A stretch of 64,000 nucleotides of DNA from NCBI GenBank assembly GCA_002633005.1, contig NMRA01000418.1, forward strand, positions 330,800 to 394,799, read 5' to 3'. Each line of letters opens with the position of its first letter. The first letter of the stretch is position 1. Both the position numbers and the translations under genes were made by a program. Shown here one piece after another: positions 25,775-38,261 of the stretch. This DNA comes from Phoronis australis (lineage: Eukaryota > Phoronida > Phoronidae). The notes under the pieces were generated by a model. The model made no database searches and was not told the origin of the DNA. It saw only the letters and a list, made by a program, of their open reading frames with translations.

Positions 25775-25810
25775 CTACACCTTCTCCATTTTCAGTTGGC
25801 TTAATGGTAT
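25775..25810 (-). CDS. Ig gene, stalk microexon 3 (36 bp)
   Basis: Acceptor GGTTTACAG, donor GTATGTCAA, phase 1 in and out. It reads TIKPTENGEGV plus split codons and is closely related to the exon at 27408-27443 (both have TENGE). The flanking introns match those of microexon 4, including a GTGTTCAGCCAGTCTATGA / TTTTCAGAACGTCTATGA pair downstream on the plus strand. Confidence 0.75.
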   Translation of the reverse strand: MPLSQLKMEKV

Positions 25811-26471
25811 CTGTAAACCATCAACTAGTTTGACAAGAATACGTTACTCGTTAAATTTAAGTTTGCATACACATATATACCCTTAAGTTTCAAAAAAGTT
25901 GCTGTGAGTAAATAGAATGAATCAAAATATCTAATATCAATCTAAATAATGCATAGAGTGTTGACTTAATGAGTAAACAAGGAACTGTTGACATCTTTCC
26001 AGTGTTCAGCCAGTCTATGAGTCAAAATGTAAGTGGTCATGCCAAGGTACACTGTACAACTCAGGACAATCGTTACATTTCATCCCACATAACCTTATCA
26101 AAAGATTCTTGAGATCAACCTTTTTCTCCATGACAACAAAGACATGTCAAATGTTTAATCTGTGAGACAACACACAACTGAGTGAGTTGTGTTACATATG
26201 ATGTCTCATGCACTGTGATGAGATGTGAGTATTATGTTAGGATATTTGGTTTTATTTCTACTATTGTACCTGAGGAGGATTATTGATTAATGTCCAAATG
26301 CCGTATTTATGATGCACTTTAAAGTCCTTTTTGTTTTTCCAGGATTTCTTACTTCTCATTTTGCAAAAACCTAATATTATTCTCGTGAAAGCGACATATG
26401 GTCTGGCTACTATTAAGATCTCTCTTCAGTGAACAAAGTTAAAATTGAGTTCAAAAATATATCTTTCTTAC

Positions 26472-26507
26472 CTACAGCTTTTCCAGTTTCTGTTGGCATA
26501 ACGGTTT
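26472..26507 (-). CDS. Ig gene, stalk microexon 2 (36 bp)
   Basis: Acceptor GATTTACAG, donor GTAAGAAAG, phase 1 in and out. It reads TVMPTETGKAV plus split codons. The neighbouring intron word CTGGCTACTATTAAG is shared with the unit of microexon 4. Confidence 0.75.
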   Translation of the reverse strand, partial: KPLCQQKLEKL

Positions 26508-27407
26508 CTGTAAATCATATTTTAGTGTTACAAGAAATATTCCTACATATCCACAAGTCCAAGTTCAGGCTCAAGAAAAAATTAAACCCGGGTGGCGATA
26601 TTTTTGAGTGTGTGTATTTTTAAGTCACAAAAATAACATGGATGGATGTCTGCCTTTTCAATTTATGTTCAATTCCACACTGTGGCACGATGCATAAGCT
26701 GAAACATTTTCTGAGCAACTTTCATATTTTAGGAAATTTGAACTCAGACGTTTCCAGACAAGCTGCTGTTACTATACCCCTCAAACACAGGTTTTCATGG
26801 ACGTCCCTCACAGCTCCTCAGTATCGCACTGGTAAAGACAACGGCGGAGACAGTCTTCTTCCCATTACGTATAACTCCGATAACAGATTTGTAATTTTGG
26901 CCTCTTACATACACTTAGCAACAGGTATAATAAAATTAATTAAATCTGTGAAAATGTATTGATTAAATTCTACATGAGACACAGGCCCATAGTAGGAGCT
27001 CTTCAAAACCATTCAAGTAAGGAAATGAAGTTGCTCTCACAATTTGAACCAGAAAATCAAACCTCAAACATAACATTGGAGTGTCATTGAAATGTATTGG
27101 ATTTCATAACTAAAGAATTTTCAGTGTACACACGCTTATAAATGCATTAGAGTAAAACCATGAAAAGACAGTTCCCATACACGGAAAGGCAATGGTGTTT
27201 CGGAGTGAGGGCCCTTCAGCGCATACATGTAAGACTGCAGAGGAACAGTTCTGTTTTCTTTTGCCCTTTCCTTGTACCATTTTCGAAACACTTGGGAAAA
27301 TGTTTTCAAAATGTCAAAATAGTTTGATACGTAAAAGATAGGCGGACCCAGCGTATTGTCTACTAAGGTTAAGTTAATTTTGAATGGGACAAAATGTTTT
27401 GACATAC

Positions 27408-27443
27408 CTCCATCCTCTCCATTTTCAGTAAGTTTGGTAGTGT
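27408..27443 (-). CDS. Ig gene, stalk microexon 1 (36 bp)
   Basis: Acceptor AATTTACAG, donor GTATGTCAAA, phase 1 in and out. It reads TTKLTENGEDG plus split codons. It is Thr-, Glu- and Gly-rich with no cysteine, as suits an extended and possibly O-glycosylated stalk between Ig domains and membrane. Confidence 0.75.
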
Positions 27444-28309
27444 CTGTAAATTATATCAAAGTTTATGATACTAAGTATTCATCTCTACATGTATATGCAA
27501 CAGTTTGTGCACGATGACAAATAAAGATGCAAGATGCGAAATGATACTTTGCGTGCGCGGTTGTGAGACATGGGGATGTACAGTACGCTATTTCTTATAG
27601 GCAATTGCGACAACTGCACTTTATTGAAACAAATGAGGTTGAAAGTTGGCAATCCAAAAATTTTTGGATTGACAACAAAACATTAGTTTATTCTTCAGGA
27701 GTTACAGCGGAAAGGAATCGTACATGTAGATCTAAAGTATTCCCACGAATTTTAACTGCCCGGACAACATGTATGACGGGGCTTCAGCACCAAAGAGTGT
27801 ATTATGAAAGTACGCCATTGCAGCAAGTCCATACATGACTGAGCATCAAAACCTTCAAACAAATTACTATCTCACAAAACTTGTGAAACTTGTTCATGAA
27901 GAATTAAGTTCTACTCAGAACAACACGGTGACGTTCTATGAGTTTTGCTACTTTCCAAATGATGGTGCACATGACAATTGTCACTGGTAGAGAGCGATGC
28001 CTGAAAACTAGCTTGGCGGCAAAAATAGTGTGGATTATGAACGAAGAAGAAATTCACCAGTCTGATGAAGAACTACATATAGAGGTTGTCTATATCGTAT
28101 GCAACCAAGCACAACGCGAGGTTTACAGCAAACTTGTGAATACATCAACATGAACACACCATACAATATTTCATATGTAACGGACACGTTCCTAAATGAA
28201 GGTCAGATGTATTCTCCTCAACTGAAACACATACAACCTAAAACCAACATATCAATAAAAGCATCTGGAGCAATTATTTGTATGCAAAATCTGGACTGAA
28301 GAATTCACC

Positions 28310-28640
28310 AAGCTCGTCTAAGTTATTCATCATTTACGTCCTCCAACTACACATGGACAACTGTAGCCCTGATGGTGACATGATTCAGTGGACAGTGTGT
28401 GTATACCACCACACACAGTGTGAGACGCATTACACATGTAGAAATGTCAAGTTCAGTGATAGTGCTAAAGACGGCCCCAGTAATAACACTACTTCCGTTG
28501 CGTGCCGGTACCACATGTACTGTACTCGTGAGGTTCGGAAATGGGTGGGAATGACGTGGCATCTCCACAAGTCAAACTGACTTGATCATTGATGTAGCAG
28601 TCAAATGTTGAAATGTACCGAGTGGTGAACGTCTTCCATA
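28310..28640 (-). pseudogene. Decayed Ig-like exon
   Basis: Minus-strand pieces in three frames follow the Ig order. DQVSLTCGDATSFPP gives the B-strand Cys, VQYMWYR the C-strand Trp, NGSSVITGAVFSTITELDIS the D-E region, and TC then NAS suggests the F strand. At least two frameshifts separate them. It lies between the second Ig exon (38 kb) and the stalk microexons (27.4 kb), where a third Ig domain would be expected. The gene's frame works without it, since 37950 joins 27443 in phase. It may instead be an unrelated chance match. Confidence 0.35.
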
Positions 28641-29049
28641 CTTAAATGTAATTAGCATCGGGTACAGGCACTGGTGCTAGTTAATGAAAAAGTCAAGGAG
28701 TATAATATATCCTCAATAAATAGCAGGAAGCACCTACTAAATATACTTGGCTCCAATTATGAAACAAAAATTGCTTGGAACCATAACTGCGATGTTTTGA
28801 CATGCTGGAAGTTACCGCAGCTCCCCCTAGTAGAACAGCTCATCTGTATGTAATCTATAAAAAGTTTATTGAAGTAACAACCACCTGTAGTGATCAATGT
28901 GCTGTGATTTTTGATTCAAGAGTGAATGCATTAAAGTAATTAATTCATTAACTTAATAACTGATTCTTTCGCCAATTCAGTTTCAGATTTGGTGGAAAAA
29001 ACATTTGCCAATAAGAAAGAAAGAAAAATCACGGAATCGTGGGATCTTA

Positions 29050-30050
29050 ATTCTGCATGAATCTTGATTCGGCATGAACCATAGTGAAAAATGCACATCC
29101 CAAGGCAGGGAGGGACAATTTAGCCACGTTTTGACAAAACGCTACACGTTCTAGTGAGAATGAAGCATTGTTATGTACGAAACCAATTTTGATAAAATAC
29201 ACACTGCTATGCAGAACTGTCAATGTGTAGTCTTTACACGGCAACCTTTGACTGAATAACATTAATTGACCGACCATGCTCTTTCTTTTGCACTTTTTGC
29301 ACTGAATGTGATATAGTTTAAAGCATGTCACATTTGTAGTGTGATTTCACAGCGCAGATATCCATGTTCGAAAGGTCTGAAGTTTTGTTACAAATCATGC
29401 ACAGCACTCTTTAACTTGTCCGTTTTACCTCACCTTAATCCAACTTTAGACCTCTTATCTCTTAAACATTGACTATTGAAATTACATTTCCGCATTGTCA
29501 CACTTTTAATCCACGATATCACTTGTAAACAATTGCATCGCGTCGCCGCGCTGGCGGAAGATATTGATGATATAAAGGGACAGCATTTCCAACAGTTAAA
29601 AGTTACTCTAACTACGTACTTCAGCTAACAACATTTAAACATACTTAGTGATCTGTGACAAGTCACCATGTGTTTCGTGTGATTTCAACACATCCGCATA
29701 TTTTAACTTTTGGAAATATAATTTTCAAAAAATACATTTTAAAATGAATAATACTGGCATCAATTACATGACACTTAAAAGGATTATAATCATTTTTTCC
29801 AATTTTTAAAGAATCATGTTTTAAAGGCTAACTCGGACTTTTTTGTTTTCCCGGTGTTTTTACCCAGTACTATGGACATAGCAACTCTTTATTTCCACAA
29901 AAATGACAGCAACACTCAAATATGCACAACTCATGAAATTTGGTATGATTCTTGGTATTTTTTGTTCTTCAGGAAATCAAATAGGTGTCCCATTTAATAA
30001 CTGAAAGGCGCACATTGTGAAATCAACACAGAGCCCGCTTGATAATTTTA
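29050..30050. other. Intronic sequence, no exon seen
   Basis: AT-rich, with no recognisable exon or repeat structure. Confidence 0.5.
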
Positions 30051-30084
30051 CACGTCTGACATGCTCTGAGATTGCGGAGTATTG

Positions 30085-30400
30085 GAACAGCGTGTAAAGC
30101 ATGTTTTACGTGTAAAACGGGGCATGTCAAACATGTAAAATGTGGCGTGTCGAACGTGTAAAACATAGGTTGTCAAACGCGTAAACATGTGTAAAAGTGG
30201 CGTGAAGAACGTGGCAGAAAACGAGTCAAACGTGGCATACATGTACATGTATATAACGTGGCAAAACCTGTAATTTTCGTTCCAATACCCCACGGTTGAC
30301 ACGCTAGCGTGTACTACATGTACGTGGCACTTTGCTACGCTAGCATGTAATACGTGGTGCTTTCGCCACACTGGCGTGTCAAATGTGGCACTTATAATAC
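30085..30400. repeat. Degenerate GTGTAAAACGTG tandem repeat
   Basis: Irregular copies of words such as CATGTAAAATGTGGCGTGTC, CGTGTAAAACATAGGTTGTC and CACGCTAGCGTGTA. The period is roughly 25-30 bp and the second half is partly palindromic. There is no coding meaning; the overlapping frame is a by-product. Confidence 0.7.
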
Positions 30401-30449
30401 ATGTGTGGTTATAAATTTATTATATAAGTCTAGATGAATGCATTTTATA

Positions 30450-33400
30450 ATTTTTCGAACATGACCAAAGAATGATCATTCAGTTACGATTATTTAACTT
30501 TTCAAATGAAAAAAAAATGTTAAAAATCTAAACCTTCACATCAAAAATTTAGACCAACAACTCTCACGCACCATCTGCACCTTGGTACAAGATATCAACA
30601 TATGCAAAAGCCTTCTCAATGAAATATTACGTTGATTTTTAGAAAGATGGTCTTCTAATTGACCTAGGAAGTGCGATCTCGATCAACATAATTGGGCAGT
30701 GCTCGTCTGCCAGATGTCCCGCGATCAGCCTGGTGCAACATATGAACAAACAAAATCTGAAGTATCCTTTCTGAAATATTATGCCACAAGCGTTAAGGTA
30801 TATTACACATGTATGCTCGTGAAACCATGTTCCACTAAAATTCAACAAAGTACGGTCAAATCGACAAATGCTGTGATACAGCACTTGGTAAAACTAATTT
30901 TTGAAACTTTATTGGAAATGTAGTAAGGAATGTAGAGTTGTGCAAGGAAGAGTGTGGACAAAATAACACCCAAACTTATTACCGAAAACGTTTAGGTTTA
31001 CAGCCTCGGTGCTTAAATTGGTGAAACTGTAAAGATAGAGAGTTGATGCTTAACTTGAGATGGGCGTTTAACTGGAGATAGATACTTAAATCAGAATTAT
31101 AAGAAATTGAGTTTGAGTGCTAGTCCTAACAACTCGGGCAAAAATAGTTTATATTAGTAAGCTGGAATCATTGCACATGTACTTTAAAACTAACACAGCT
31201 TCTAAAGTTATATGGCATCTTAAATTTTTCACCAAAGGGCCTTGACTATGCTAGCCCATTCAGGTCCCTTAGTCCTCAAAACTGGTGCTGAATACAGGCC
31301 CCAATCCCCTCTAATGCAAAATTCCCCTCATCAGGTAAAAAGTCAAAACTGAAAGATAAAAAACTCACCCATGATTTTAACCTCAAACAAACCCAAGAAT
31401 TTCGTATTCAAAATTGCACAGAAACAAGTTCTTCAAGAGAATTGTTGAAAGGAATGCGGGGGAGAATAGAAACATAAAGTGTGTTTTTAGTGATGAACTT
31501 GCTACGCACTTCTCTGCAACAGTCTCAAACAGACCTTTCAACAGCTAGCTCATGAGGATTATTGACTGTGGTCAACAACACTGTCAGAACAACAGTTGAG
31601 CATTGCTCTTCTTGACTAAATTCTAAGGTGGAATATTAGGAATGAATGCTAAATTTGAGGATTGGGTAACTAACTATATTAACTGTTTTTAGAGATTACA
31701 TCATTCTATAGCTCCTCTCTTCAATATTATGCCAGCAAACTGTGTTCTGTTGTAAACGATTGTTGTTATTTAGATGTGTTGACATATTTGGTGGCTAGAT
31801 TTGAAAGTTATTTCTGGGCGGATGCCGAATTCCTCGTCAGGCCATTCTATTTTCATGAAACAAAACGAAGAATAAGTAACAAGAAACTTGATAAGGCGTC
31901 TAAGCCATACCGTACTTAGACTTTTGTCGCCCTAATAGTTCTTAGTTTGATTACTTTTGTCTTTTGATGTATATCACGGTCACTTGTTCACAAGGATTAA
32001 TAGGGAGCAACTGTTAAAAGAAAATGCCACCCAAAAAAACCTATTTTGTATCAACTTAGTTCGAGTAGTTCCACTTCACAACAGCAAGTTTAGTTCTTTA
32101 CCTGACACTTGACGGGAGACTGAGGGGTTGAAATTAACCAATGAAGGCACTCGGTTCATCAATTGACCTTTCTCAAGCTCTGCTTCCTTGCGAAATGTGG
32201 ACAAACAAACAATAAGTTTTACCCGGCAATGTGTTGTTTGTCGGATAAAATGGCGGCTTGGAAAGGAAGGTATATCAAGAATACTGCGTTCTGGTTGGTA
32301 TCTTAAGCCGTCACTCAAAACTCTTGTGATAGGTCAATTCACAGCACGCTTGCTGGTGCCAGCTTATCGTTTGAATTTCTCGTTGTACATCAATAAATCA
32401 TCAAAACTTTATGTAAACTCCGTACAAATGCACAGAATTCTTAAACAGGGGTGTTATTTTATTTCCCTGTTACGAATTTATAGGTTTCTGAACGTACCGC
32501 AGCCTACAAAGTTCGGTAGGCTACTTTACAAAGGTTAATCTCCAAAATTTGGGGACTTTTCGGTGATTAATTCGAATTATTCTCACGCAAAATACAGACA
32601 GGAGAACATTGCTGTTCGTTGTAATTTTAGACTTGCCATTTTTTCAGTTCTAGTCTCAAAACATTATTTATTTGGAAACTAAACTTCCAGTTATGAAAAG
32701 ATAGTACTAGTGAGCAAAAATAATGTGCACTTGACTATTTTGATGAATTACCACGAGACTGAAAATCCACTTTCTCGTCGAGGACCGCAGTCAGGTTCCC
32801 CTTACGGCGGAAACTTTGAATATGTTCATCACTTGGTTGGGCCAATCCGCCGTGGGATCGCTGCGACACTGTCATGACCCCAATGGCACCGTACAAGGAC
32901 CGCAGTAGCACCTCCATCACCGCCGTGAAATCGCCGAATACGTGGACTGGCAACCCAACGGCGATCCCGTGTTGGTTCTAATGTGGATGTGGTATTGCTA
33001 CCACAGGAGTGCTGCGGGTATGGGGGTACCACTGCGGAGCCAGGGAGGAATTTTAGAAAACTTGGCGATCTTAATGCAGTACTACTGTGCTCCTACGGCG
33101 GTGACAGCGGTGTTTGTACGGCTATAGCGTTCCCAATGAGTTTGCACTGAAGTTCATGCAAGGTGCTAATGCGGGCCACTATTGTAGTGTAAAAGTTTCG
33201 GTTTTCTGCTTAAACTTCAGTGTTCTTAAAAGCTGTACTTCAAATCACACGCATGACACAAATCAAACAGTGAACATTAAAGTCCTTATCTCAAAGGGCA
33301 TTCTAGTTCAAAAACTTGAAAATAGACACCAAAGTTAGTAATATGTAAAATGACACCGTGTTCACATCCTTTCTGTTATCAAACTAAAAGCCTGTTCAGC
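30450..33400. other. Intronic sequence with a GC-richer patch
   Basis: No exon recognised. 32735-33120 is noticeably richer in CG/CCG words (CGCCGTGAAATCGCCG, CCTACGGCGGTGACAGCGG) than its surroundings and has short open frames on both strands. It may be an old element of unknown type. Confidence 0.4.
32220..32340 (+). repeat. Diverged repeat pair, copy a
   Basis: Resembles 41545-41665 in word order: AAAATGGCGGCTTGGAAA against AAAATGGGAGCTTGGAAA, then TATCAAGAATACTGCGTTCTGG against TTTCAAGAATGGTGCGTTCT, then a shared AGGTCAATT. It may be an old dispersed repeat or promoter duplication. Confidence 0.45.
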
Positions 33401-33559
33401 ATTATTTTTTTCCTCGGCCGAGATCGGAAAATCATCGACTATTCCCGTCTATTGTGTCAGTTCAGGAACGATTCCTGATGGCCAGCCATGTTGCCCTTGA
33501 AAACATATTGACATCAGCGTGAGCGTAAAGGCGTTGTTACTTTGTTTGCTTGTCCCAAT

Positions 33560-34424
33560 TCGTCGACCTCCAGTAAAAATGTGCAGAAAATTCATGCAAT
33601 GCTTATGAATGACAGACAAATGACTGTTCAACATGTGGCAAATACTAGCTGTTCGCATCAGCAATGGATCCGTCTCTAAAATTTTGAGCGAACATTTGGG
33701 CATGTGCAGCTAAGTGCACGATGGCTGCCAAGAATGCAAATTTCAAAGGAATTTAGAGGAAGATTCGAAGCAGATCCAGCCAAATATTCCAGAAAACTTG
33801 TAACCCAGCATGAGACATGGCTTGACCACTTTGAGCCAGGCTGAAAACAACAGAGTAAACAATGGAAGCACGTGGGTTCCTTAACCCCAAGAAAGTTCAA
33901 GTTGGGTGCCTTTGCGAGCAAAATTATGGCCCGTGTGTTCTGGGACAGCAAACAAGGTATTCTGATGATCGACTGCTTAAAACGCTGACACACTGTTACT
34001 GGGGATTACTTTTGGAAAAACACAAAACTGCAATTAAAGAAAAGAGACGCTAGAAGTTTCGAGAGTTTGGAGAGTTTGCTTCAAGACAACGCACCTGCCG
34101 ATACTGACAAGTTGCGGTGGCTTAAGCAAATAGATGTAGCTTTGAAATCCATCCGCACCCTGCCTATTCTCCAGACCTGATTTCTGTCTGTTTCTTTATT
34201 TGAAAGTCTACCTGCGTGGACGCCAGTATATGAGTGTTGATGACGTCATGAGAGCAGTGGAGGAGTATTTTTAGAGGCTCGACAAAAGTTCCATTTACGA
34301 AGGCATTGCAGAGATGAAAGAAATGAATAGATGCAAGGGGAGATTATATTGAAAAATAAAAGCCAAAATTAGTTGCTATGGCGTTGTGTTCTGGGAAAGA
34401 CCGAGAACGTATTGAACGACCCTC
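33560..34424 (+). pseudogene. Tc1/mariner-type (mariner clade) transposase fossil
   Basis: Translated pieces in shifting frames follow a mariner transposase. The helix-turn-helix region is VQKIHAMLMNDRQMTVQHVA and ISNGSVSKILSEHLGM. Then come SARWLPRM, KLVTQHETWLDHFEP, FASKIMARVFWDSKQGIL, LLQDNAPADT and HPAYSPDL. In the D,D34D triad the first Asp is now His (HETW), the middle Asp survives (QDNAP), and the third position is altered. The right end finishes CGTATTGAACGACCCTC, a typical mariner TIR. No matching left TIR was found. It is dead and lies in an intron of the Ig gene on the opposite strand. Confidence 0.85.
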
Positions 34425-35032
34425 TTATGTATACGGCATTTATGATTTGAACCATTTATTCCGATAAAACAGCCGGGGACGGCATGCCTTCATCTTCTGT
34501 CAGTACGAGTGGTCTCGATCGGTCTGCACCGGGTCATCGGCTGCAGTTCCGAGTCAGGCTAAACAACTTCAAACAAAATTTCCGTTGCCCCAGTTTGTCA
34601 ACATTTTCAGTACAATGTGTCCCTATATTGGTTTTATTTGAGTTAAGGTCTGCTGTTGATTATTTTATATTCGTTTACAGGCTAGTAACAGACACTGCTC
34701 TAGTCACACAGCCGACGTATTTAAGCCTGGGTTCCTGAATGAATTGTACTTCCGGGTTCGCGGTTAGTTCAAAATGGCGGTGTGAACTTCGGGTCTGAAT
34801 CGTGACTGACGCGTTTATTTAAACTTTGTTCGACTACAGATTGTGTATTGGTTATGGGATAGGTACTGCGTGGAGTTATGAAGTCTTCTAACCATTCAAC
34901 AAGGGTTAAAAACGTGTGCTACTAGGACGTTAACCACAGTTCAGGTTCATAGCAGAGTGCAGGCATATACCACAGTGCCAATGTGGTTATACAACCCTTG
35001 TACAGTCTATGAGTCCTCTTGCTCCACACGGT

Positions 35033-35915
35033 TCAATAACTCCGAGAACAAAGATTACCCCCAGGAACCGTGATAATAAGCTCTGCCAGTTGTTTGCCGT
35101 GGGCACCGTTGTAGTGGCCGGTGACTGTGGTCGTTCCTGGGTGCATTGCTTTCTGGATCCTGGAGCTTTTTGAGTTCCTGACGGAGGTCGCTTTGGCTGC
35201 GGACTGTGGCCAATTCTGGGGGGTGGCTTCCATAGAGAGTCACACTGGGACTGCAGCTGGAACTGCTGGTGGGACTGCTACTGAGCCTGCTGCTAGGGTT
35301 CCTCTGGCACGATCATCCAAATCCAAGTAGCGTGCATGTAGAGCAGAGTTCCCTGCTTGGAACTGGCGCCACAGCGTCTAATGGAGCTCCATAATCACAG
35401 ATTTGACAGTCACCGTAGGCCTCCCTCTCGTTCGCTAGCTTGATCAGGTTGATCAACTTCTGTTGGAACTCCATTGACTGACGCCGTCTCTCCTCCAGAG
35501 TAGGTAACAGTTTATCCTCAACAGCCTGGGCCATGGCAGTCGAGAACTTAGGCCCCGCTGACAACAGAAGCATCATATCGGTGATAGCCACGACCTTAAA
35601 AGAGTTGCAATTGGAAGATCAGGGTCAATAGCTGGATCATCAGAGCCCACAGCTGGGCCATCAGAGCCTATCGTTGGACCATCCGTCATGCCCCCTGCAA
35701 CTTCGCTCTCCAAGTCTATGTACCGCGTGCTAATAGAACGATACCATACCAGCAGGAATGCTACTGGCTTATCAAGGCTGGCTGCCTGCTCAGCCCCCGC
35801 CTTCTTCATCTTATCTTTATAAGTATTGGGGTTCGACCTTGTTATAAATCTCAGGATGGTTACCTAGCTAGACCACCATGGCCTATTCCTCCTCCTCCTC
35901 ATTCAGATCAGTACG
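35033..35915 (-). pseudogene. MADF/Myb-SANT-like DNA-binding protein fossil
   Basis: Minus-strand frames with stops and one clear shift near 35580. The N-terminal part reads HPEIYNKVEPQYL, then MKKAGAEQAASLDKPVAF and VWYRSISTRYIDLES, which is the pattern of a MADF domain (helix, Tyr, then Trp-Tyr-x-Ser). Downstream is a charged helix LEERRRQSMEFQQKLINLIK (~35440-35500), a likely coiled coil. Such proteins are often the DNA-binding partner encoded by PIF/Harbinger transposons, or host genes derived from them. I see no transposase or TIRs here. The stops say it is a relic. Confidence 0.55.
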
Positions 35916-37300
35916 GACTTTTTTGTTGTTTGGTGGCTGCATAGATTATAGACAACTGATTCGCAACTCCGACATTTTCATCTGTGCTAACCATAAGGAG
36001 CTGCCCCTCTCGTAAATTATCTGGTGCAGTTTACGGTTAGTGTATTGTGACGGGAAATTATCGAATCTACTTTACTGTCCAGTCCAACCAAAAATATAAT
36101 AAATTCGGCATTGAAAGGCTCTCAAAAGTCTTCCAATGGTAGAACTGTTGGTATTGTGAGTACTTTTGGCAATGTTACTGGTCATTAATTGCAAAATTTA
36201 AACTTCGGTGCTTGCAAAATCCACAAGTAATCCTGAACCGTAGGGAAAAAAGACATACATGTACAACACAACGAATCAAATTTTGAAAATCATCGCCTTT
36301 GTACGATTCCTTGTTGTTGTCGCAAGACTGATGTTCCTCCCCAACAACCATGTCCATAACAGACGTTGCAAGTGATGGAAAATTGTGTTCTAAACTTTAC
36401 TCTTAAAATTAGCATGGTAACACCAAGTATTGAAGGCATATTAAAATTCTTTCCTTGCGATTCATTGGTGGGCCCGTGAACGCGGTCTCGGGGGTCAGGC
36501 ACCATATCACAGACACACAACCAACACTTTAAGGGAGAGTTATAATTGCACATTTTCTCTGAGGAGAGTTCAATTTTCAATGCTTTGGACCTTAATTGCT
36601 AGCGGCGGCGTTCTTCCCTTGTTAGCCGGTTAGCCACGTCAGCCATTACGCCAGTCAACATTTTTGAGCCCCACTTGCTTGATTCCTGGTCAACCCTTGT
36701 AGGCTTGCCCTTTCGCTTGCTAATTAGTTTTCATATAGAACCCATTGCTGTGTAGGGTTACGCTGATATCAAAACTTTGAAATTGTATCTTTGTGTTTTT
36801 TTGTACAAAGTTAATTGCCACTTGGTACGTGAGTTAAAAAACTCTAGATGTACAGGCATTCAGAGTTCATCAGCAAACGTGACGAGACGTCTGCTTCGAA
36901 ATCGGCAAATATATTCGGGAATACTATTCAAGTATTTAGGATATATCGATGACTAAACTATGAAGTGAAGTGTACCTGACTGGGAAGCAAACTGTTTTTT
37001 AACTTTCATCCCCGTCTCGTCTTTGGGAAACCCTACAAACCGTTGGCACACCCTTTTCAATCGGGGCAGCACAAACTTGCCACACGGCTTTCCCCACAGC
37101 ACCTTTTTGCACTTATAATGACTAGCTCGGACTAGGGATTACAATGCGCTTATTGCCAGGAATCGTAGAGTAAGAAGGATTTTATAAATTGACAGGCAAT
37201 GAACTGCAGTGATACGGCAGGTTAATGATAAGAACTAGGAAGATTTAAAATCATTTATGATAATTGTTGTCTTTGAACTGACTTGCAGTGTATCTCAGTG

Positions 37301-37595
37301 ATCTTTTGATGTTTTCATCTCTCGCTCGAATTTATTTTGGAGTACGATTTAAAGCACACTGCCAAACTAACTTGAAATTTGGAGCATATACTCGGAATTT
37401 TTACTAAGAAGCGTACTCGAAATATAGATGAGATACACTTCACTTTAAGTATACTTGGACAGTGAGTACTTGCTCGAAATTTCGAGTACAGATTGTTGGA
37501 GTATGACATTGAATACACCAAAGCTGAGTCTGTACTCGAGTGTGAGTTTGAATGTGAGTGGAGTCTGAGTACAGAGATTGGAGACCGGGCCCCGG
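37301..37595 (-). mobile_element. GAGTAC-rich element fragment
   Basis: Reverse-complement similarity to parts of 1590-2000, with words GGAGTACGATTTAAAGCACA, GTATGACATTGAATACACCA and GAGTACAGAGATTGGAGACC. It ends GGGCCCCGG, the family terminus. One end only, so a truncated copy. Confidence 0.7.
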
Positions 37596-37949
37596 TTTCG
37601 ACATGGGATTTCTTTAGAGTCAAAACTGCCAATCCGGTAATGTTCTGTGAGTCAAAGGGTGCAAATTATGGTGTTACATAGAGTGAAGAACTTTTACCTC
37701 AAATGGAAAGGAAAATAAAGCAAAAACCTCAGGAATGCACTTATACAACACGATGAAAATACGCTGTGAACGAAAACGCACAACCTTGCACTGCAAAGGG
37801 TGCATCTTAGAGATTACAATACAATCATTTCTTTAACACGACCAGACTTGACTTCCATCTCCTGTCAGTATCGTCTTGTTACTGACTTCCTACTAAATGC
37901 ATATTGTCACCTAAAACTTAGGTGAATCGCTTAATACGTAGTAACTTAC

Positions 37950-38261
37950 CGGTTACTTCAATGGCCCCGGTTTCAGCTGACCTAGTAGCCTGCCTATTGG
38001 ACACTTGACATCTGAACTGTACATTATTATCAGCCGTATGCAAGTTGACCGTCAGTGTGCTGGTGCCATCATTGTTGTTGGTGATAGTCGTGTTAACATT
38101 CTCCGTTATGTTTGTGTATGCAGCGTTTCCAATCCGACGTGACCACACCATAGATGCCTGTGGCTTACCTAAGTTTGCTTTACATTGTAGAACAGTTGGT
38201 CCTGCTCCACCAGACACAGGCTGCGTCGGGGCACCGGATATAGATGGTGTGCCTGGGAGGA
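37950..38261 (-). CDS. Ig gene, second Ig domain exon (C2/I-type)
   Basis: A 312-bp exon bounded by acceptor TTCTTTTTTCCCTAG and donor GTAAGTTAC, phase 1 on both sides as in classical one-exon Ig domains. It runs from LPGTPSISGAP through VLQCKANLGKPQASMVW (B-strand Cys and core Trp) and STLTVNLHTADNNVQFRCQV (F-strand Cys) to AIEVTG. Two or more N-glycosylation sites are visible (NIT, NTT). The F strand has Phe-Arg-Cys where Tyr-x-Cys is usual. The style recalls nephrin/Kirrel or nectin-like surface receptors, but I cannot assign a family. It is an extracellular adhesion or recognition domain by inference, and joins 27443 downstream in frame. Confidence 0.9.

Noticed and set aside
26642-26962. 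106-codon plus-strand open frame inside the microexon region
   Set aside because: Opposite strand to the microexons; no motif and no conservation among the tandem units.
32188-32538. 116-codon plus-strand open frame
   Set aside because: It overlaps a diverged dispersed repeat, and the partner at 41.5 kb does not keep the frame.
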